Source of the DNA: Microbacterium sp. MYb62
GTDB taxonomy: Bacteria; Actinomycetota; Actinomycetes; Actinomycetales; Microbacteriaceae
Assembly (NCBI RefSeq): GCF_002979475.1
Contig: NZ_PCOY01000008.1
Coordinates: 62,001 to 126,000, forward strand
Length of the DNA stretch: 64,000 nt
Direction of reading: 5' to 3'
Shown one piece after another: positions 48,759 through 57,559 of the stretch (its first letter is position 1; every line of letters begins with the position of its first letter). The notes beneath the pieces were generated by a model. It did no database searches. It was given only the letters and a program-made list of their open reading frames with translations, and was not told the origin of the DNA. The position numbers and the translations under genes are program-made.

Positions 48759-50078
48759 ATGAAGAAGAAGATCACAGGCATCGCGGCGCTCGCGGCGATC
48801 GGGATCGCGCTCGCCGGATGCGCTGCCGGAGGTGTGCCCACCGGCGGTTCCACGGTGGTCCTGGACCCGGATGCGAAACTCGACGGGGACATCACCGTCT
48901 GGTCGTGGGATGTCGGCGCCGTGGCATTGGAGCGTCTGGCCGCCGACTTCGAGAAGGCGCACGAGGGCACGAGCGTGAACGTCGTCGACGTGGGCTACGA
49001 CAACGCCTACGACAAGATGTCGGTCGGCTTCCAGGCCGGCACCGGGCTGCCCGACATGGTCACGATCGAGACGGATGCCGCGCCCGGTTACATCACGCAG
49101 TTCCCGCAGGGCATGCTCGAGCTGAACCCGATCCTGGGCGACGACGAGGCCGACTTCGATCCGTTCAAATGGTCGGCGGGGTCGGATGCCGACGGCTCGC
49201 TGCGCATCGCCCCCTGGGACTCCGGCACCGTCGCGCTGTACTACCGCACGGATATCGTCGAGCAGGCCGGGGTCGACATCGAGGCCGTCGAGACCTGGGA
49301 CGACCTGATCGCGGCAGGCACGGTCATCAAGGAGAAGGCCGGCCACACGCTGCTCTCCACCGACCTCTCCGCGGGCGGCGGCTTCCAGATGCTGCTGCAG
49401 CAGCTGGGGCAGGGGCTCTTCAACGAGGCGGGTGAGATCACGCTCGACTCCCCGGAGGCCGTGCGCGTGCTCACGATGCTGCAGGGGATGAACCAGGCCG
49501 GCCTCATCAAGAACGTCACGGGATGGGATGGCCGGGTCACCTCCGCGAAGGACGGCGACTCCGCCGTGACCGCCGATGCCGTCTGGTGGATCGGCACGCT
49601 GCAGGGCGATGCTCCCGAACTGTCGGGGAAGTACGCGGTGCTCCCGCTGCCCGTGTTCGACGAGGGTGGCGCCCGCACCTCGAACAACGGCGGCTCCGGG
49701 CTCGCGGTGCCTGCCCAGGCGAAGAACCCGCAACTCGCCGCGGCCTTCGTCGACTTCGTGCTCGCGGATGCCGAGAACCAGGTGTCGATGATGACGAACG
49801 AGGGCCTGTTCCCCTCCTACCTGCCCGCCCTGGAGTCGGACTACTTCTCGAAGCCGGTCGAGTACTTCGGTGGTCAGCCGGTCTATGAGACCTTCGCAGA
49901 GCTCACGGGGCAGATCCCGCCGATCGTCTACACGTCCGACAGCGCGGAGGCGTCCGACATCGTCGCGAATGCCGTGTCCGCGGCCGTGCTGAACGGCGCC
50001 GACCCGGCCACCGTGCTCGCCGACGCCGCGAAGCAGCTCGCGACGTCGACCGGTCGAGAGGTCGCGACGCAGCCATGA
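48759..50078 (+). CDS. Extracellular sugar-binding lipoprotein (CUT1), importer 2
   Basis: A 439-residue binding protein. The signal peptide ends at Cys21 (IALAGC). The mature part shows DGDITVWSWDVGAVALERLAADFEKAHEG and LPDMVTIETDAAPGY, and NNGGSGLAVPAQAKNPQLAAAFVDF near the C-terminal third, features close to lactose/arabinose-binding proteins such as LacE and AraN. The ATG at 48759 follows GAAGGAG. It starts a three-gene importer operon, with both permeases overlapping by ATGA. The shared operator links it to the GH42 gene, so lactose or a galactoside is a plausible ligand. Confidence 0.9.
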   Translation: MKKKITGIAALAAIGIALAGCAAGGVPTGGSTVVLDPDAKLDGDITVWSWDVGAVALERLAADFEKAHEGTSVNVVDVGYDNAYDKMSVGFQAGTGLPDMVTIETDAAPGYITQFPQGMLELNPILGDDEADFDPFKWSAGSDADGSLRIAPWDSGTVALYYRTDIVEQAGVDIEAVETWDDLIAAGTVIKEKAGHTLLSTDLSAGGGFQMLLQQLGQGLFNEAGEITLDSPEAVRVLTMLQGMNQAGLIKNVTGWDGRVTSAKDGDSAVTADAVWWIGTLQGDAPELSGKYAVLPLPVFDEGGARTSNNGGSGLAVPAQAKNPQLAAAFVDFVLADAENQVSMMTNEGLFPSYLPALESDYFSKPVEYFGGQPVYETFAELTGQIPPIVYTSDSAEASDIVANAVSAAVLNGADPATVLADAAKQLATSTGREVATQP

Positions 50079-50968
50079 CCTCCGCCACCTCGTCCGGGTC
50101 CGGCCGACGGCGGCTGGACCCGGGCAGGGCCGGACGCTGGTTCGTGCTGCCCGCCGCCGCCCTGCTCCTGTTCTTCTTCGCCTACCCGCTGGGTGCCTCG
50201 CTCTGGCAGAGCCTGTTCCGCACCGAGGGCGGCGTCACGAGCTTCGTCGGGGTCGGGCAGTACGCGCGGCTGTTCTCCGACCCGCTGATCGCGAAGAGCC
50301 TGTTCAACGCGGGCCTCATCCTCGTCGTCCAGGTGCCACTGATGATGGTTCTCGCGGTGGGTCTCGCCTACCTGCTCAACCAGTCGTGGCTGCGGTGGCG
50401 GTCGGGATTCCGTCTGCTCACCTTCCTCCCCGCGGTCACCACGCTCGTCGCGTACGCCGTGGTGTTCCGTGTGCTGCTCGCCACGGACGGCGGCGCCGTG
50501 AACCAGATGATCGGCGTGATCGGCATCGCCCCGATCGACTGGCTGAACAACGAGTGGTGGGCGCGCGTCTCCGTGATCGCGGCGGTGACCTGGCGATGGA
50601 CCGGCTACAACATGGTCATCATCCTCGCCGGCCTGCAGTCCATCCCGCCCGAGCTCTACGAGGCGGCCAAGGTCGACGGCGCCGGGCGCTGGCAGACGTT
50701 CTGGAGCGTCGTGCTGCCGCAGCTGCGACCGGTGCTGATCTTCACGGGGATCACCTCCACGATCGGCGCGCTGCAGCTGTTCGACGAGAACTTCATCCTC
50801 ACCGGTGGCGGCCCCAACGACGCCACGCTCACCCCGGTGCTCTACCTCTACAAGGTCGGGTTCCGGCAGTTCGACTTCGGCTACGCATCCGCCATCGCCT
50901 GGATGCTGGTGCTGATCACCGCGATCATCGCCGTCGTGCAGTTCCGGGTCATGAGGGAGAAGCCATGA
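50075..50968 (+). CDS. Carbohydrate ABC transporter permease (MalF/LacF type), importer 2
   Basis: A 297-residue, six-helix permease beginning WFVLPAAALLLFFFAYPLGASLW. The EAA loop is ELYEAAKVDGAGRWQTFWSVVLPQLRP, and ENFILTGGGPNDATLTPVLYLYK is the usual MalF/LacF region near the end. ATG 50075 overlaps the binding-protein stop. It forms the channel with the next gene. Confidence 0.92.
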   Translation: MTSATSSGSGRRRLDPGRAGRWFVLPAAALLLFFFAYPLGASLWQSLFRTEGGVTSFVGVGQYARLFSDPLIAKSLFNAGLILVVQVPLMMVLAVGLAYLLNQSWLRWRSGFRLLTFLPAVTTLVAYAVVFRVLLATDGGAVNQMIGVIGIAPIDWLNNEWWARVSVIAAVTWRWTGYNMVIILAGLQSIPPELYEAAKVDGAGRWQTFWSVVLPQLRPVLIFTGITSTIGALQLFDENFILTGGGPNDATLTPVLYLYKVGFRQFDFGYASAIAWMLVLITAIIAVVQFRVMREKP

Positions 50969-51861
50969 CAGATCTCGCCACCCGCACCCTGGTCACCTCC
51001 GGCAGAGACACGCGCAGCCTCGGGGCGGGCGAGCGCGGTGCCCGTTCGCGGATGCTGCGGCTTCCGCTCTATCTCCTGCTCATCGTCGCCTCGGTGGTGT
51101 CGATCATCCCGTTCCTGTGGATGGTCATCGCATCGACGCATCCGAGTTCGGAACTGTTCGGCACGCCGCTGCCGGTGCTCCCCGGCGATGCGCTGTGGGA
51201 GAACCTCGCCCGCCTGGAGGAGAGCATCGGCTTCAGCCGCGTGATGCTCAACAGTCTGCTGATCGCGGTGATCTACACGGTGTTCAGCTCGATCGTCAGC
51301 ATCATGTGCGGCTACGGGCTCGCCACCTACCGGTTCCGTGGGCGGGGTCTGCTGCTCGCCCTCGTGCTCGTCACGATGATGATCCCCATGCAGGTGCTGC
51401 TCGTCCCGCTGTTCCAGATCATGGCCGGCATGGGATGGATCGACACCTATCAGGCCGTCATCCTGCCGTTCCTGGCGAACGCGTTCGGGATCTTCCTCAT
51501 GAGGCAGGGGTTCCTCGACTTCCCGCCGAGCCTGATCGAGGCGGCCAGGATCGACGGAGCCGGCGAGCTGCGGACGTTCTATCGGATCGTGCTGCCGGTC
51601 GCGAAGCCGCAGATCGCGGCGCTCGTGATCTACACGTTCATCAGTCAGTGGAATGCGTTCATCTGGCCGCTGCTCATGCTCAACACCGAGGCGAACTACA
51701 CGGTGCCGGTCGCGCTGAACACCATGATCGGGATGAGCCGCGTGGACTACTCCGGCCTCATGCTGGGGTCGCTGCTGGCGACCCTGCCCCTGCTCCTGCT
51801 GTTCCTGATCTTCCAGAAGCAGTTCGTCGCGGGGCTGCTCGGGGGTGCGGTGAAGGGGTGA
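50965..51861 (+). CDS. Carbohydrate ABC transporter permease (MalG/LacG type), importer 2
   Basis: A 298-residue permease with six helices and the EAA loop SLIEAARIDGAGELRTFYRIVLPVAKP. It has the standard WNAFIWPLLMLNTEANYTVPVALNTM block before the last helices. ATG 50965 overlaps the previous stop (ATGA). It converges with the DUF6510 gene, 39 bases away. As with the other two importers here, the ATPase must come from elsewhere. Confidence 0.92.
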   Translation: MTDLATRTLVTSGRDTRSLGAGERGARSRMLRLPLYLLLIVASVVSIIPFLWMVIASTHPSSELFGTPLPVLPGDALWENLARLEESIGFSRVMLNSLLIAVIYTVFSSIVSIMCGYGLATYRFRGRGLLLALVLVTMMIPMQVLLVPLFQIMAGMGWIDTYQAVILPFLANAFGIFLMRQGFLDFPPSLIEAARIDGAGELRTFYRIVLPVAKPQIAALVIYTFISQWNAFIWPLLMLNTEANYTVPVALNTMIGMSRVDYSGLMLGSLLATLPLLLLFLIFQKQFVAGLLGGAVKG

Positions 51862-51900
51862 CGGGCGGAGGACGAGGCGAAGGGGAGGAGAAGGCAGGGG

Positions 51901-52173
51901 CTAGCCGGAGGAGCGGACCGCATGCAGCAGTCCGACGCGCATCGACGTGCCGTCGGGGGACTGCAGCACGGTGAAGAGGGTGCGGGTGCAGGTGCGGCAC
52001 CGCACGATCGCGGCGTGGCGATCCAGCTCGACGACGGCCTCCGCGAAGGCCGCGAGCGAGCCGCATCCACCGCAGGTGCCGACCAGTGCGGTGACGTCGG
52101 CGCCGAAGAGGTCCCAGAGCATGCCCGCGATCGCGTTTCCGTCGACGGTCTGAGCGGGGGCGGCAGCATCCAT
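51901..52173 (-). CDS. DUF6510 family zinc-ribbon-like protein
   Basis: A 90-residue protein with two CxxC pairs, CGGC at 34-37 and CRTC at 59-62, spaced as in a zinc ribbon. The family (DUF6510) occurs next to oxidoreductases in actinobacteria; function unknown. The ATG at 52173 shares one base with the stop of the reductase gene upstream (TGATG) and has GGAGGAAAG before it. It is the last gene of a four-gene redox operon. Confidence 0.8.
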   Translation of the reverse strand: MDAAAPAQTVDGNAIAGMLWDLFGADVTALVGTCGGCGSLAAFAEAVVELDRHAAIVRCRTCTRTLFTVLQSPDGTSMRVGLLHAVRSSG

Positions 52174-52898
52174 CACTTTCCTCCGAATCGTTCGGTGCGC
52201 ACACGTTCCGGCGCGTGTCCGAGACCGACCAGCAGGTCGGCCACATGTTCGACGAACCCGGTGGGCCCGCACACGAAGACCAGGGGAGCGCGATCCGGCG
52301 GCCAGGTCGCATCCCGGAGCACCTCTTCGGTGACGCGTCCGACGGCCCCCGACCATCCGTCGGGAGCGGAACGGGTGAACGCCCATCGCACATCCGCTGC
52401 GGCACCTGCGGGTGCCGCATCGAGCTCGCTGCGGTAGAGGGCCTCGTGCGGGGTGCGCACCGAGTACAGCAGCCGCACCGAGTCGGTCGCCCCGGTGGAC
52501 TGAGCTGCCCGCACCATCGACATCAGGGGCACGATGCCGGAACCGCCGGCGATGAGCTGCACGGGACCGGGCATCTCCGGACGCCACACGAAGAATCTCC
52601 CCAGGGGGCCTTTCACCTCGAGCTCGTCGCCGACACGGACGTCCCGCACCAGATAGGGGGAGACCTCGCCGTCGGGGATCTCGTCGACCGCGAGTTCGAT
52701 CGTCTCGCTGTCCCCGAAGGAGGCGAGCGAGTAGGAGCGGACCGCCTGGTAGCCGTCTTCGGCGGTGAGCCGCACATCGACGTGCTGTCCCGGGTCGCTC
52801 CCCGGCCAGCCCGGCACGCTGAGCCGGATCGTGCGGGCCGAATCCGTCTCGGCGTGTGCGCCCGTCACCCGCGCTTCACGCCAGCCGCCCACCGTCAC
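52173..52898 (-). CDS. FAD-binding ferredoxin reductase-type oxidoreductase
   Basis: A 241-residue flavoprotein of the ferredoxin-NADP reductase superfamily. RSYSLAS is the FAD-binding motif of the barrel, PLGRFFVW follows, and the NAD(P) domain has LIAGGSGIVPLMSMVR and VFVCGPTGFVEHV. There is no C-terminal 2Fe-2S domain, so it passes electrons to a separate partner. GTG 52898 overlaps the stop of the molybdopterin-type oxidoreductase upstream. That enzyme may be its redox partner (inference from overlap). Confidence 0.9.
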   Translation of the reverse strand: MTVGGWREARVTGAHAETDSARTIRLSVPGWPGSDPGQHVDVRLTAEDGYQAVRSYSLASFGDSETIELAVDEIPDGEVSPYLVRDVRVGDELEVKGPLGRFFVWRPEMPGPVQLIAGGSGIVPLMSMVRAAQSTGATDSVRLLYSVRTPHEALYRSELDAAPAGAAADVRWAFTRSAPDGWSGAVGRVTEEVLRDATWPPDRAPLVFVCGPTGFVEHVADLLVGLGHAPERVRTERFGGK

Positions 52899-53488
52899 CA
52901 ATAGCGTTCCTCCGTCCACGGATCGCCGTGCATGTTGTAGCCGTTCTGCTCCCAGAACCCCGGAGCATCCTCCTCCATCAGCGTGAGGGCCCTGAGCCAC
53001 TTCGCGCTCTTCCAGAAGTAGAGGTGCGGCACGATCAGCCGCGCGGGTCCGCCGTGCTCCGGGTCGAGCGGTTCACCCTCGAACTCGAACGCGATCCACG
53101 ACTGCCCGCCGAGGAGATCGTCGAGGGCGACGTTGGTGGTGTACCCGCCGTACGAGTGCGCCATCGCGAAGGAGGCGGCGGTGTCGACCCCCGCGAAGAG
53201 CGTGTCGAGAGACACCCCACGCCAGGAGGTGCCGAGCTTCGACCATCGCGTCACGCAGTGGATGTCGGTGTGCACGTCTTCGATGGGCAGCTCGTGCAGC
53301 TGATCCCACGTCCAGGAGACGACCTCGCCGACCTCGTTGCGGATGCCGAAGCTCCACTCCGACATGTGGATGTTCGGCGTCGGCCCGGCCGAGAGTACGG
53401 GGAAGTCTTCGGTGAGGTACTGCCCTGGCGGGAGTTCGGGGGTGCTCTCCCTGCGGCGAGCACCGAAACCTCGGGATATCACGGCCAT
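52895..53488 (-). CDS. Molybdopterin-dependent oxidoreductase (sulfite-oxidase fold)
   Basis: A 197-residue protein of the SUOX/YedY molybdopterin domain family. HCVTRWSK contains Cys78, the molybdenum ligand. GGYTTNVALDDLL, PLDPEHGGPARLIVPHLYFWKSAKWL and DPWTEERYW are standard domain blocks. It is about the minimal size for the domain, without dimerisation or heme domains, and has no Tat signal, so it appears cytosolic. The ATG at 53488 follows AGGAGGAAC. It is coupled to the reductase downstream. The substrate is unknown; sulfite is one possibility. Confidence 0.88.
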   Translation of the reverse strand: MAVISRGFGARRRESTPELPPGQYLTEDFPVLSAGPTPNIHMSEWSFGIRNEVGEVVSWTWDQLHELPIEDVHTDIHCVTRWSKLGTSWRGVSLDTLFAGVDTAASFAMAHSYGGYTTNVALDDLLGGQSWIAFEFEGEPLDPEHGGPARLIVPHLYFWKSAKWLRALTLMEEDAPGFWEQNGYNMHGDPWTEERYW

Positions 53489-53523
53489 GATGTTCCTCCT
53501 GTCGGTGGATGGGATCCTGCGTG

Positions 53524-54021
53524 TCAGGCGGTACTCCGCGGCGTGTGCCCCCGTGCGAGGAACAGCCGGGTCCAGACGTCCATGTTGATGATCACCATCG
53601 TCAGCGTCTCGATGGCGGCATCGTCGAAGTGCCGGCGAAGCTCGTCGTGCGCGGACTGGATGTCGCCCTGACGCAGGCCGGAGAGTGCCTCCGCGTACGC
53701 GAAGGCCGCCGTCTCGGTTTCGGCGAACTGCGACGATTCGCGCCAGGCCGAGATGACGTCGACCTTCACCGAAGGGATGCCGAGGCGCCGTGCCTCCTGC
53801 GCATGGAGGATCGTGCAGTATGCGCACCTGCTGTTCACGGCCACGAGGAGCCGGACGAGTTCGCCGAGCTGCGGGTCGAGGGGCAGCGATGCGCCGGCCG
53901 TTGTGCCGTACGCCGCCGCCATCGCGCGGGGGATCGCATCGAAGCCCGTCTCATCGTGGTCGATGCGGGTGTCGACGAACTCGATCCCCTCGAAGTGTCG
54001 GGCGGTGATCTCGGAGTCCAT
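53524..54021 (-). CDS. Carboxymuconolactone decarboxylase/AhpD-like protein
   Basis: A 165-residue all-helical protein. CAYCTILHAQEARR places Cys66, Cys69 and His73 in the AhpD-type redox site, with the general fold of the CMD family. Such proteins act as thiol peroxidase partners or are of unknown function. The ATG at 54021 follows GAGGGATGG. It is 35 bases upstream of the molybdopterin oxidoreductase gene and probably heads the operon. Its redox-active cysteines fit the electron-transfer character of the other members. Confidence 0.85.
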   Translation of the reverse strand: MDSEITARHFEGIEFVDTRIDHDETGFDAIPRAMAAAYGTTAGASLPLDPQLGELVRLLVAVNSRCAYCTILHAQEARRLGIPSVKVDVISAWRESSQFAETETAAFAYAEALSGLRQGDIQSAHDELRRHFDDAAIETLTMVIINMDVWTRLFLARGHTPRSTA

Positions 54022-54148
54022 GATCCATCCCTCGCTTCGGGCCGACCGTGAAGCGGGCGGGCGCCCGTGCCCGAAACCATGAGTCCATCATGCATGCGAC
54101 GGAAATGCACCCGGAAGGGCCGTGAAATATCGGTTGGTCCGCGATCGG

Positions 54149-54823
54149 CTATCCGCGGGTGCGTGATGCCAGCCGTTCCTGCGCTGTGCGCAGATGCTGG
54201 GCCATGGCGGCTTCGGCACCGTCGCCGTCGCCCGAGAGGATCGTCTCGACGATCCGCACGTGCTCCTCGAGCGTGGCCTCCCCGGTCTCGACGTCGTAGG
54301 CCAGTCGGAACGCATGGAGATGGAAATGCGTCCGCTCGAGCGCTCGGGCGACCGCGATGTTCCCCGACGCCCGGGCGATCAGCTGGTGCAGCAGCGCGTC
54401 GTGCTGGCTGAATCTGGCGTAGTCGGTCAGATCGGCCGATCGGGGGGCATGCGCGTACCGGTGCAGCTCGGCTGCCAGCGCTTCGCGCTCTGCAGCGGTC
54501 GCGCGTTCGGCGGCACGGCGTGCGGACACGGGTTCCAGCAGCAGGCGGAGATCGTAGAGGTCGGCCAGCTCGCGTGCGGTGAGCACCGGCGTGGTGCGAT
54601 AGCCCTTGAGGTGCGTCTTGCGCACCAGCCCGGCATCTTCGAGTCGCGTCAGTGCTTCCCGGATGGGTGTCGGTGAGACGTCGAGACGCTTGCCGAGCGC
54701 ATTGATGTTGACCCGGGCGTCGGCGGGCAACTCGTTGCTGAGGATGAGGGACACGAGTCCTTCGTAGACGTTCTCGGCGAGTGAGGGATCGTCGGGATCC
54801 CGCCTGTCGTCCACTCGCACCAT
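54149..54823 (-). CDS. GntR family regulator with FCD domain
   Basis: A 224-residue FadR-type regulator. The winged helix (residues about 15-80) includes INALGKRLDVSPTPIREALTRLEDAGLV. The FCD domain has the metal/effector residues in the blocks YDLRLLLEP, DARFSQ-like YARFSQHDALLHQLIARASGN, and EEHVRIVETI. FCD regulators bind carboxylic or sugar acids. It is divergent from the enolase-superfamily gene, and a 19-bp inverted repeat lies between, so it most likely represses that operon until its acid substrate appears. Confidence 0.9.
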   Translation of the reverse strand: MVRVDDRRDPDDPSLAENVYEGLVSLILSNELPADARVNINALGKRLDVSPTPIREALTRLEDAGLVRKTHLKGYRTTPVLTARELADLYDLRLLLEPVSARRAAERATAAEREALAAELHRYAHAPRSADLTDYARFSQHDALLHQLIARASGNIAVARALERTHFHLHAFRLAYDVETGEATLEEHVRIVETILSGDGDGAEAAMAQHLRTAQERLASRTRG

Positions 54824-54912
54824 GCCCGCAATCCTAGTGCGGAGGCCGCGCGTCGATCATGCGGGTGGGGCCGGCATTTGACAGGCGAACAGGGAAGCGC
54901 GTACGGTCGCAG

Positions 54913-54931
54913 AATCAAATTGAATTTGATT
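54913..54931 (+). promoter_or_regulatory. Operator for GntR/FCD regulator (sugar-acid operon)
   Basis: AATCAAATTGAATTTGATT is a 19-bp inverted repeat with perfect 8-bp arms around TGA. It lies 26 bases before the GTG of the enolase-superfamily gene and 90 bases from the divergent regulator. The AT-rich sequence stands out from its surroundings and is followed by TTGACA-like TTTGACAT. Confidence 0.7.
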
Positions 54932-54956
54932 TTGACATCCTCGAGGAAGAGATACC

Positions 54957-56045
54957 GTGACCCTCATCACCGCCGCAACCGCCCGCCTGGTCGACATCGA
55001 GGTGGAGAAGGTCCGTACCGACGCCATGCAGTCCTTCCTCAAGCAGGAGACCATCGTCGTCACGATCGAGACCGCTGACGGGCTCACCGGTCGGGGCTAC
55101 TCCTACACGATCGGCACGGGAGGCCGCGCGACGCTCTCGATGCTCAACGAGCACCTCCTGGCCGTGCTCGTCGGCGAGGACTCGCGCCTCGTCGAGCACC
55201 TGTGGCGGCGGCTCTACGACTCCACGCGGGCCACGTCGGTCGGCGTCATCACCGCCCTCGCCCTCGCCGCGGTCGACACCGCTCTGTGGGACATCCGGGC
55301 GCAGCGTGCCGCGCAGCCGCTGTGGATGATCGCCGGCGGGAACCGTCGCGACGTGCCGCTCTACGACACCGAAGGCGGGTGGCTGCACGTGTCCGTCGAC
55401 GAGCTCGTGGAAGAGGCGCGCGCATCGGCGAGCAGGGGCTGGAAGGGCGTGAAGATCAAGGTCGGGAAACCGAGCATCGCCGAGGATGCGAGTCGCATCG
55501 CCGCCGTGCGCGACGCCGTCGGTCCGAACATCGAGATCATGGTCGACGCCAACCAGAGCATGACCTCGGCCGAGGCGGTGCGCCGGGCGCACGCGTTCGA
55601 GCCGTTCGACCTCAGCTGGTTCGAGGAGCCGCTTCCCGCCGACGACGTGACCGGCCACGTCCGCCTCGCCCAGTCGACCAGCATCCCGATCGCGGTCGGC
55701 GAGTCGATGTACTCGCTCGGTCACTTCCGCGAGTACCTGGAGCGGGGTGCGGCAGGGATCGTGCAGGTCGATGTCGCCCGGATCGGAGGCATCACCCCCT
55801 GGCTCAAGGTCGCCCACCTCGCGGAGGCGTTCAACGTGCAGGTGAGCCCGCACTTCCTCATGGAGCTGCACGTGAGCCTTGCCGCCGCGATCCCCAACGG
55901 TCGCTTCGTCGAGCACATCCCGCAACTGCGCGCCGTGACCGACAGTGAGATCAGGATCGAGGACGGGCACGCCCTCGCGCCGATGACCCCCGGACTCGGC
56001 ATCGACTGGAACCTCGACGCGCTCGACGATCGCACCGTCGCCTGA
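54957..56045 (+). CDS. Mandelate racemase/muconate lactonizing family enzyme (sugar-acid dehydratase-like)
   Basis: A 362-residue enolase-superfamily enzyme of the mandelate racemase subgroup. The first base pair is in GVKIKVGKP (Lys166, Lys168). Metal ligands are Asp197 (VDANQS), Glu223 (WFEEPL) and Glu249 (AVGESM). The second base dyad is Asp272 (VDVARIGG) and His299 (VSPHF). This set is typical of acid-sugar dehydratases or racemases acting on alpha-hydroxy acids. GTG 54957 follows GAGGAAGAG. It lies upstream of a probable acid symporter and is under a GntR/FCD regulator, so the operon likely catabolises a sugar acid. Confidence 0.88.
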   Translation: MTLITAATARLVDIEVEKVRTDAMQSFLKQETIVVTIETADGLTGRGYSYTIGTGGRATLSMLNEHLLAVLVGEDSRLVEHLWRRLYDSTRATSVGVITALALAAVDTALWDIRAQRAAQPLWMIAGGNRRDVPLYDTEGGWLHVSVDELVEEARASASRGWKGVKIKVGKPSIAEDASRIAAVRDAVGPNIEIMVDANQSMTSAEAVRRAHAFEPFDLSWFEEPLPADDVTGHVRLAQSTSIPIAVGESMYSLGHFREYLERGAAGIVQVDVARIGGITPWLKVAHLAEAFNVQVSPHFLMELHVSLAAAIPNGRFVEHIPQLRAVTDSEIRIEDGHALAPMTPGLGIDWNLDALDDRTVA

Positions 56046-56116
56046 ACGCACGACCCGCATCACCCCACCCCGCTCATCGTTGAGCAGATGGCGCTCGCCA
56101 TCACGAAAGGACGAAG

Positions 56117-57490
56117 ATGTCATCCCCCACCCGCACACCCGCGCAGCAGCCGACGCCGTCGGGCGAGAAGAAGACCGGATCCCGCGGCGTCGCCGCCGCC
56201 GCGCTCGTCGGCTCCGCACTCGAGTGGTACGACTTCTACCTCTACGGCACGGCCGCGGCGCTGGTCTTCAACCGCATCATCTTCGTGAACGATGACCCGC
56301 TGGTGGGCACCATGGTGGCCTTCGCCGCGTTCGGGCTCGGATACATCATCCGCCCGCTCGGAGGGCTCATCTTCGGGCGCCTGGGCGATCACTTCGGGCG
56401 CAAGTACGTGCTCGTGCTGACGCTGATGATCATGGGCATCTCGACCGTGCTGATGGCGTTCATCCCCACCTATGCGCAGATCGGGCTCTGGGCGCCGGTC
56501 CTCCTGATCCTCCTGCGCCTCGTCCAGGGGATCGGCGCCGGCGCCGAGTTCGGCGGCGCGGCGATCTTCTCCGTCGAGCATGCCGACCCCCGACGTCGTG
56601 GCCTGCAGGGCGCATGGCCGGCCGTCGGTGTCTACCTCGGGCTCCTCCTCGCCTCCGGTGCTTTCGCGCTCGTCTCCTCGCTCCCCGAAGAGGACTTCCT
56701 GGCCTGGGGGTGGCGCATCCCGTTCGCCGGCAGCATCCTCGTCGTCGTCGTCGCACTGATCATCCGGCTGCGGCTGACCGAGACCCCCGCGTTCCAGCAG
56801 GCCGTCGAGCAGGACGAGGCCCCGGTGGCTCCGCTGCGCGAGGTGTTCACGAAGGAATGGCGCGGCATGCTCGTGCTCATCGGCACCCAGACGCCGCAGA
56901 ACGTCATCGCCTACATCAACCTGACCTTCATCGCCGCCTACCTCACGAGCACGCTGATGCTGGCCAACAGTGTGGGGCCGATCGCGGTCACCATCGGGAC
57001 CGCGGTCACGATGGTGACACTGCCCCTGTTCGGCGCGCTCTCGGATCGCATCGGGCGGAAGCCCGTCGTGCTCGCCGGCATCATCTTCTCGGCGGTGTTC
57101 GCCTACCCGTACTTCCTCATCATCGACGGCCTGCAGACGCCGTTCGCGGTCGCCGTCGCGGTGACGGCGAGCCTGAGCCTCGGGGTCGGCGCGATGTTCG
57201 GGCCTCAGGGCGCCTACTTCTCGGAGCTGTTCACGAGTCGCGCACGCTTCACGGGTCTCGCGTTCAGCCGCGAGGTCGCCGGTGCCATCTCCGGTGGATT
57301 CACACCGCTGATCGCGGTGGCGCTCGTGGCGGCGGCCGGCGGATCGTCCTGGCTGGTCGCGGTCTTCATCATCGGGGCCTGCATCATCGGCGCGGTGGCG
57401 ACGTTCCTGGGGCCGGAGACGCGCGGACGCAGCCTCCGTGTCGCCACGGTCGACGAGCTCCGTGCCTCGACCGGGAGCATGCGCGACTAG
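56117..57490 (+). CDS. MFS transporter, MHS (metabolite:H+ symporter) family
   Basis: A 457-residue, 12-helix carrier. ALEWYDFYLYGTAAALVF at the first helix, FGLGYIIRPLGGLIFGRLGDHFGRK in the loop between helices 2 and 3, and LRLVQGIGAGAEFGGA in helix 4 are the MHS signatures shared with ShiA, KgtP and ProP. It imports dicarboxylates, sugar acids or betaines with protons. The ATG at 56117 follows AAAGGA. It lies 71 bases after the enolase-superfamily gene, so it probably brings in that enzyme's substrate. A strong hairpin follows. Confidence 0.9.
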   Translation: MSSPTRTPAQQPTPSGEKKTGSRGVAAAALVGSALEWYDFYLYGTAAALVFNRIIFVNDDPLVGTMVAFAAFGLGYIIRPLGGLIFGRLGDHFGRKYVLVLTLMIMGISTVLMAFIPTYAQIGLWAPVLLILLRLVQGIGAGAEFGGAAIFSVEHADPRRRGLQGAWPAVGVYLGLLLASGAFALVSSLPEEDFLAWGWRIPFAGSILVVVVALIIRLRLTETPAFQQAVEQDEAPVAPLREVFTKEWRGMLVLIGTQTPQNVIAYINLTFIAAYLTSTLMLANSVGPIAVTIGTAVTMVTLPLFGALSDRIGRKPVVLAGIIFSAVFAYPYFLIIDGLQTPFAVAVAVTASLSLGVGAMFGPQGAYFSELFTSRARFTGLAFSREVAGAISGGFTPLIAVALVAAAGGSSWLVAVFIIGACIIGAVATFLGPETRGRSLRVATVDELRASTGSMRD

Positions 57491-57508
57491 GGGGACCTCC
57501 CGATCCCG

Positions 57509-57542
57509 GTGACGGGCCCCTCGTCGGAGAGGGGCCCGTCAC
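57509..57542. terminator. Bidirectional hairpin terminator
   Basis: GTGACGGGCCCCTC (57509-57522) and GAGGGGCCCGTCAC (57529-57542) form a perfect 14-bp stem with a six-base loop, between the symporter and the convergent NmrA-like gene. There is no T-run, but the stem is very stable. Confidence 0.78.
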
Positions 57543-57559
57543 TCGTGCATCCGGGATCG

